A stretch of DNA of 64,000 nucleotides. It comes from Trichomonas vaginalis G3 (taxonomy: Eukaryota; Parabasalia; Trichomonadida; Trichomonadidae). The notes beneath the pieces were generated by a model that was not told where the DNA came from, made no database searches, and saw only the letters and a list, made by a program, of their open reading frames with translations. Location: the NCBI RefSeq assembly GCF_026262505.1, contig NC_067204.1, positions 7,225,797-7,289,796 of the forward strand, written 5' to 3'. How positions within the stretch are numbered: position 1 is the first letter of the stretch; every line of letters starts with the position of its first letter. The position numbers and the translations under genes are program-made. Shown one piece after another: positions 61,453 through 64,000 of the stretch.

Positions 61453-63440
61453 GCAATTCTATACCATGCGTAAACTGTCATGTAAGGTGGCATATATTCT
61501 TTACTTTGTCCCGTTGTTTGTGTATATCCTGTAACGCGATGTGTATGGCTTCCTCCTCCCTGAGTGTCATCCCAGTAACAATTTATAGCAAACTTAACGT
61601 CGTCTTTAACATCATATCCTTTACCTTTTGTCATTCCTGTCCAATCCCAATATCTATGCTTATGCCAACCTGCTTGAGATGTACTTAAATCTATGTAGTG
61701 ACTGTGTGCAGGTAAATTTTCACCTGAAATCGTTTTACTTCCACCTGTTTCCTTTGAAGAGTTTGCACAATACAAAAACCTGTCGACTATTTGTTCCCAT
61801 GCACCAACACCAAACATTACTTGAGGACTTCTTGCTTCCATAGATGTATAAATAGAACCTACTGGGTTCATTAAATCAAACATATGAGATAATATAGGAT
61901 TGTCTCTTTTGAACTTAAAATATAGTGTAACTATTTCAGGTTTCTTCTGGTTTGTGTCAGAATATTTTTTATAATATAATCTTATGTTTTCAGGGTAGGT
62001 AAAATCTTGACTATAATATTTATTTCTGTCATCTGTATAATAATATACTATTCTCGTTTTTTCTATTGCATTATATCTTTTATATCTATAATATTCTAAA
62101 TATAATGTTTGCTTTTTTGGGTCTACACGTGCGTCAACACCATAGTCATAATAATATGGTGCTGGAGCTGGGTCAGGCAATGTCATATCTGCCATTTCAT
62201 AAACTCTTAAATATTTCTTTTGTTCGTCTCCATATAAGTTTAAGTAGCAGTTGTTGTCTAATGGAACTTTAACTTGTGTACCATCATTCTTTATATAGCC
62301 TACATACATTTCATTGTTATTTTTCGGAATGAGTTTATACCGTATACCATTTTTTAAGGAGTGTACAAACTCCCATCTAAAATATTTGTTTTCTTCATTG
62401 ACAGAAAAGTCACCAACAATAGTTTCAATATTTTTTGTTCCAACTAAACTTTGGTATATTTCATTGACATATGTTTTATCTGCTTTCTTTTCAAGGCTAA
62501 CGTTTAAGTCTGTTATTTCAGAAGATGTATGTGTATGTCCAACGTCACTTTTCCTGTTTAAGGTTTCTTGTAAGTTTGTAATATTTGCAATGGTATGTGT
62601 ATGTCCAACGTCACTTTTCCTGTTTAAGGTTTCTTGTAAGTTTGTAATATTTGCAATGGTATGTGTATGTCCAACGTCACTTTTCCTGTTTAAGGTTTCT
62701 TGTAAGTTTGTAATATTTGCAATGGTATGTGTATGTCCAACGTCACTTTTCCTGTTTAAGGTTTCTTGTAAGTTTGTAATATTTGCAATGGTATGTGTAT
62801 GTCCAACGTCACTTTTCCTGTTTAAGGTTTCTTGTAAGTTTGTAATATTTGCAATGGTATGTGTATGTCCAACGTCACTTTTCCTGTTTAAGGTTTCTTG
62901 TAAGTTTGTAATATTTGCAATGGTATGTGTATGTCCAACGTCACTTTTCCTGTTTAAGGTTTCTTGTAAGTTTGTAATATTTGCAATGGTATGTGTATGA
63001 GTCTTTTTAGAATATTCGTTTTCAGCTCTTGTCACTTCACTTGACATTTTATTGTCAACATATGTTTTGTCTGCTAGTTCAGGATGAGTATGTTCTTTTG
63101 TTGCATAAGCATTGTTAGCTCTTTCTTCTTCTTTTGCTATTGCATCGTCTACATACTCTTTGTCAGCTTTGTTGTCAACATCTGCTTTCAAAAGAAGTTC
63201 ATCTATAGGTTTCTCGTTTAAAGTTCTTTTTGTTGGATTTATACAAACAGTATGGTTCTTATTGTCTTGAAACAGAAACTCATCTGTCATTGGGTTTAAT
63301 GTCAGTTTTAAGTTTCCTTCTTTCAATGACTCAGATATCTTAGAATAGTTTGAAAAGTTTGTTGTGTTCTTATTTAGAGCTTGCAAAATGAGTTGTCGGT
63401 TGTGTTGTATTTCTCTCATAGACGCTGTTTCTTTCGACAT
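61449..63440 (-). CDS. Maverick D fibre with phage tail-collar domain, 663 aa
   Basis: Open from MSKETASMREIQHNRQLILQ to MTVYAWYRIA. N-terminal helical anchor (1-130), then a shaft with seven identical 22-residue repeats (GHTHTIANITNLQETLNRKS) and flanking variants. A beta-rich region (about 330-510) follows, and a C-terminal collar domain with PVGSIYTSMEARSPQVMFGV, GENLPAHSH, GSHTHRVTGYTQ and EYMPPYMTVYAW. This C-terminus matches the phage T4 gp12-type collar with its His-x-His metal sites. The likely role is attachment. It looks whole. Confidence 0.8.
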   Translation of the reverse strand: MSKETASMREIQHNRQLILQALNKNTTNFSNYSKISESLKEGNLKLTLNPMTDEFLFQDNKNHTVCINPTKRTLNEKPIDELLLKADVDNKADKEYVDDAIAKEEERANNAYATKEHTHPELADKTYVDNKMSSEVTRAENEYSKKTHTHTIANITNLQETLNRKSDVGHTHTIANITNLQETLNRKSDVGHTHTIANITNLQETLNRKSDVGHTHTIANITNLQETLNRKSDVGHTHTIANITNLQETLNRKSDVGHTHTIANITNLQETLNRKSDVGHTHTIANITNLQETLNRKSDVGHTHTSSEITDLNVSLEKKADKTYVNEIYQSLVGTKNIETIVGDFSVNEENKYFRWEFVHSLKNGIRYKLIPKNNNEMYVGYIKNDGTQVKVPLDNNCYLNLYGDEQKKYLRVYEMADMTLPDPAPAPYYYDYGVDARVDPKKQTLYLEYYRYKRYNAIEKTRIVYYYTDDRNKYYSQDFTYPENIRLYYKKYSDTNQKKPEIVTLYFKFKRDNPILSHMFDLMNPVGSIYTSMEARSPQVMFGVGAWEQIVDRFLYCANSSKETGGSKTISGENLPAHSHYIDLSTSQAGWHKHRYWDWTGMTKGKGYDVKDDVKFAINCYWDDTQGGGSHTHRVTGYTQTTGQSKEYMPPYMTVYAWYRIA
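62527..62990 (-). repeat. Seven identical 66 bp repeats in the fibre gene
   Basis: Units start at 62527, 62593, 62659, 62725, 62791, 62857 and 62923, and read the same at the DNA level. Identity at synonymous positions points to very recent expansion or homogenisation, so fibre length is probably variable between copies. Confidence 0.9.
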
Positions 63441-63458
63441 TTTTATTCTAGATAAAAT

Positions 63459-64000
63459 ATGCTTTCAATAGAAAAAGAAAATTCAAGAGTTGCTACAACT
63501 AAACCATTAGATGAACTTTTTACGAATGTCGGTCAAAAGTTTGAGACAGAGACCGTAAAGCATGAAGGCTATCGTTTTGACTACCCACTAAGATGGTTAA
63601 GAGACCCATCCGTCACAAAAGCTATTGGCTTTCGTAGAATGAAGTTCATTTCAGAAGCCATACATGGTTTCCCATTTACGGTCGCTTTTGAAGTTCGATA
63701 CTATAACAAAGAAAAACGTACGTATGAGAAATTTGAACAGGGAAAACTTTTACAAGTGAATTTGCTTGTAAACTTAGAAACAACTCTTCAAGCTTTTCAA
63801 GAAAAAAAAACGATATCTATCTCGAATATGCAAAACAGTACAACATTGACGAAGGAGAGTACCATCTCGATATTATATATGACAGGAAAAATGCAACTGT
63901 TAAAATCAATAGAATAGAAGACCTTGGAGAAGACGTTTATATTTCTACAAAATATAACAACTTGGCATGGTATAGATTTTTGAGGATGTTAAATCAGCCT
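63459..64000 (+). pseudogene. Maverick D duplicated-family protein, partial
   Basis: Paralogue of 57619-58479, starting MLSIEKENSRVATTKPLDEL and still recognisable at the window end (WYRFLRMLNQP). It looks broken, with about one break, and runs off the right edge. Starts 18 bp from the divergent fibre gene. Confidence 0.6.

Larger units (their letters stand above)
42118..64000. mobile_element. Maverick D (Polinton), left end present, runs off the window
   Basis: Fossil Maverick at least 21.9 kb long. It starts AGTGGGGCT at 42118, homologous to the terminus of Maverick B. Parts: terminal repeats, coiled-coil protein, acidic protein, major capsid, CCG protein, penton-like protein, primase-helicase, packaging ATPase, KilA-N genes amid hairpin repeats, several unknown late-type genes, integrase, collar-domain fibre and a partial duplicated gene. 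No DNA polymerase B is seen inside the window, and the right end is missing. Most genes from 48 kb on look whole. The first three genes and the last are broken, with roughly ten breaks in all. It looks relatively young. Confidence 0.85.

Noticed and set aside
62314-63000. Long plus-strand ORF of Cys/Phe-rich repeats opposite the fibre gene
   Set aside because: It is the mirror of the seven identical 66 bp repeats of the minus-strand fibre; its repetitive Cys-Val pattern is a frame by-product.

Overview
The window looks like nuclear DNA of a trichomonad (parabasalid) protist. The reasons are AT-rich compact intergenic DNA, a Maverick/Polinton-rich landscape, a Trichomonas-type mariner transposon, expanded Gly_rich (ALK-like) surface protein repeats, and host genes without visible introns. 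Tritrichomonas is my best guess for the genus, but the sequence alone does not prove it. All three standard stop codons are used, and I see no tRNA or rRNA genes.

Layout. (1) 1-16315: a tandem array of about 2.28 kb units. Each unit carries two related minus-strand modules (types A and B) coding for an ALK-type glycine-rich domain. Every copy is peppered with single-base indels, most simply explained as unpolished long-read sequence in a repeat. (2) 16316-16763: spacer and the wreck of an HNH endonuclease gene. (3) 16765-26107: Maverick A, a left-truncated Polinton with integrase, a phage-tail-like fibre, minor capsid, packaging ATPase and accessory genes. (4) 26108-30520: Maverick B, the terminal 4.4 kb of a different Maverick family; Maverick A appears to end inside its capsid gene. 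(5) 30603-33323: an intact host gene joining a homeodomain to a WD40-like domain. (6) 33722-37650: a small host gene split by Maverick C, a 3.3 kb internal fragment almost identical to part of Maverick A. (7) 38242-39544: a mariner element with near-perfect TIRs. (8) 40300-41331: a lineage-specific host gene. (9) 42118-64000 and beyond: Maverick D, same family as Maverick B, with its left terminus present. It carries the double jelly-roll capsid, penton-like protein, DUF5906-type primase-helicase, packaging ATPase, KilA-N proteins, integrase and a phage-collar fibre.

How the genes work together. The Mavericks carry virus-like modules: capsid and minor capsid, genome packaging, replication helicase, integrase and fibre. 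They pack divergent genes 15-30 bp apart and use short A/T-rich upstream motifs. All are treated here as fossils. A and B are broken, C is a fragment, and D is the most complete but still has several broken genes.

The most unusual signal is a set of short GC-rich palindromic hairpins scattered through the Mavericks. Comparison of the near-identical copies A and C gives paired empty and filled sites. The inserts are 27-30 nt, inside coding genes and frame-preserving. Similar hairpins with compensatory base changes sit in KilA-N genes of Maverick D and next to Maverick termini. This resembles, in eukaryotic virus-like elements, the palindromic elements known inside Rickettsia genes.
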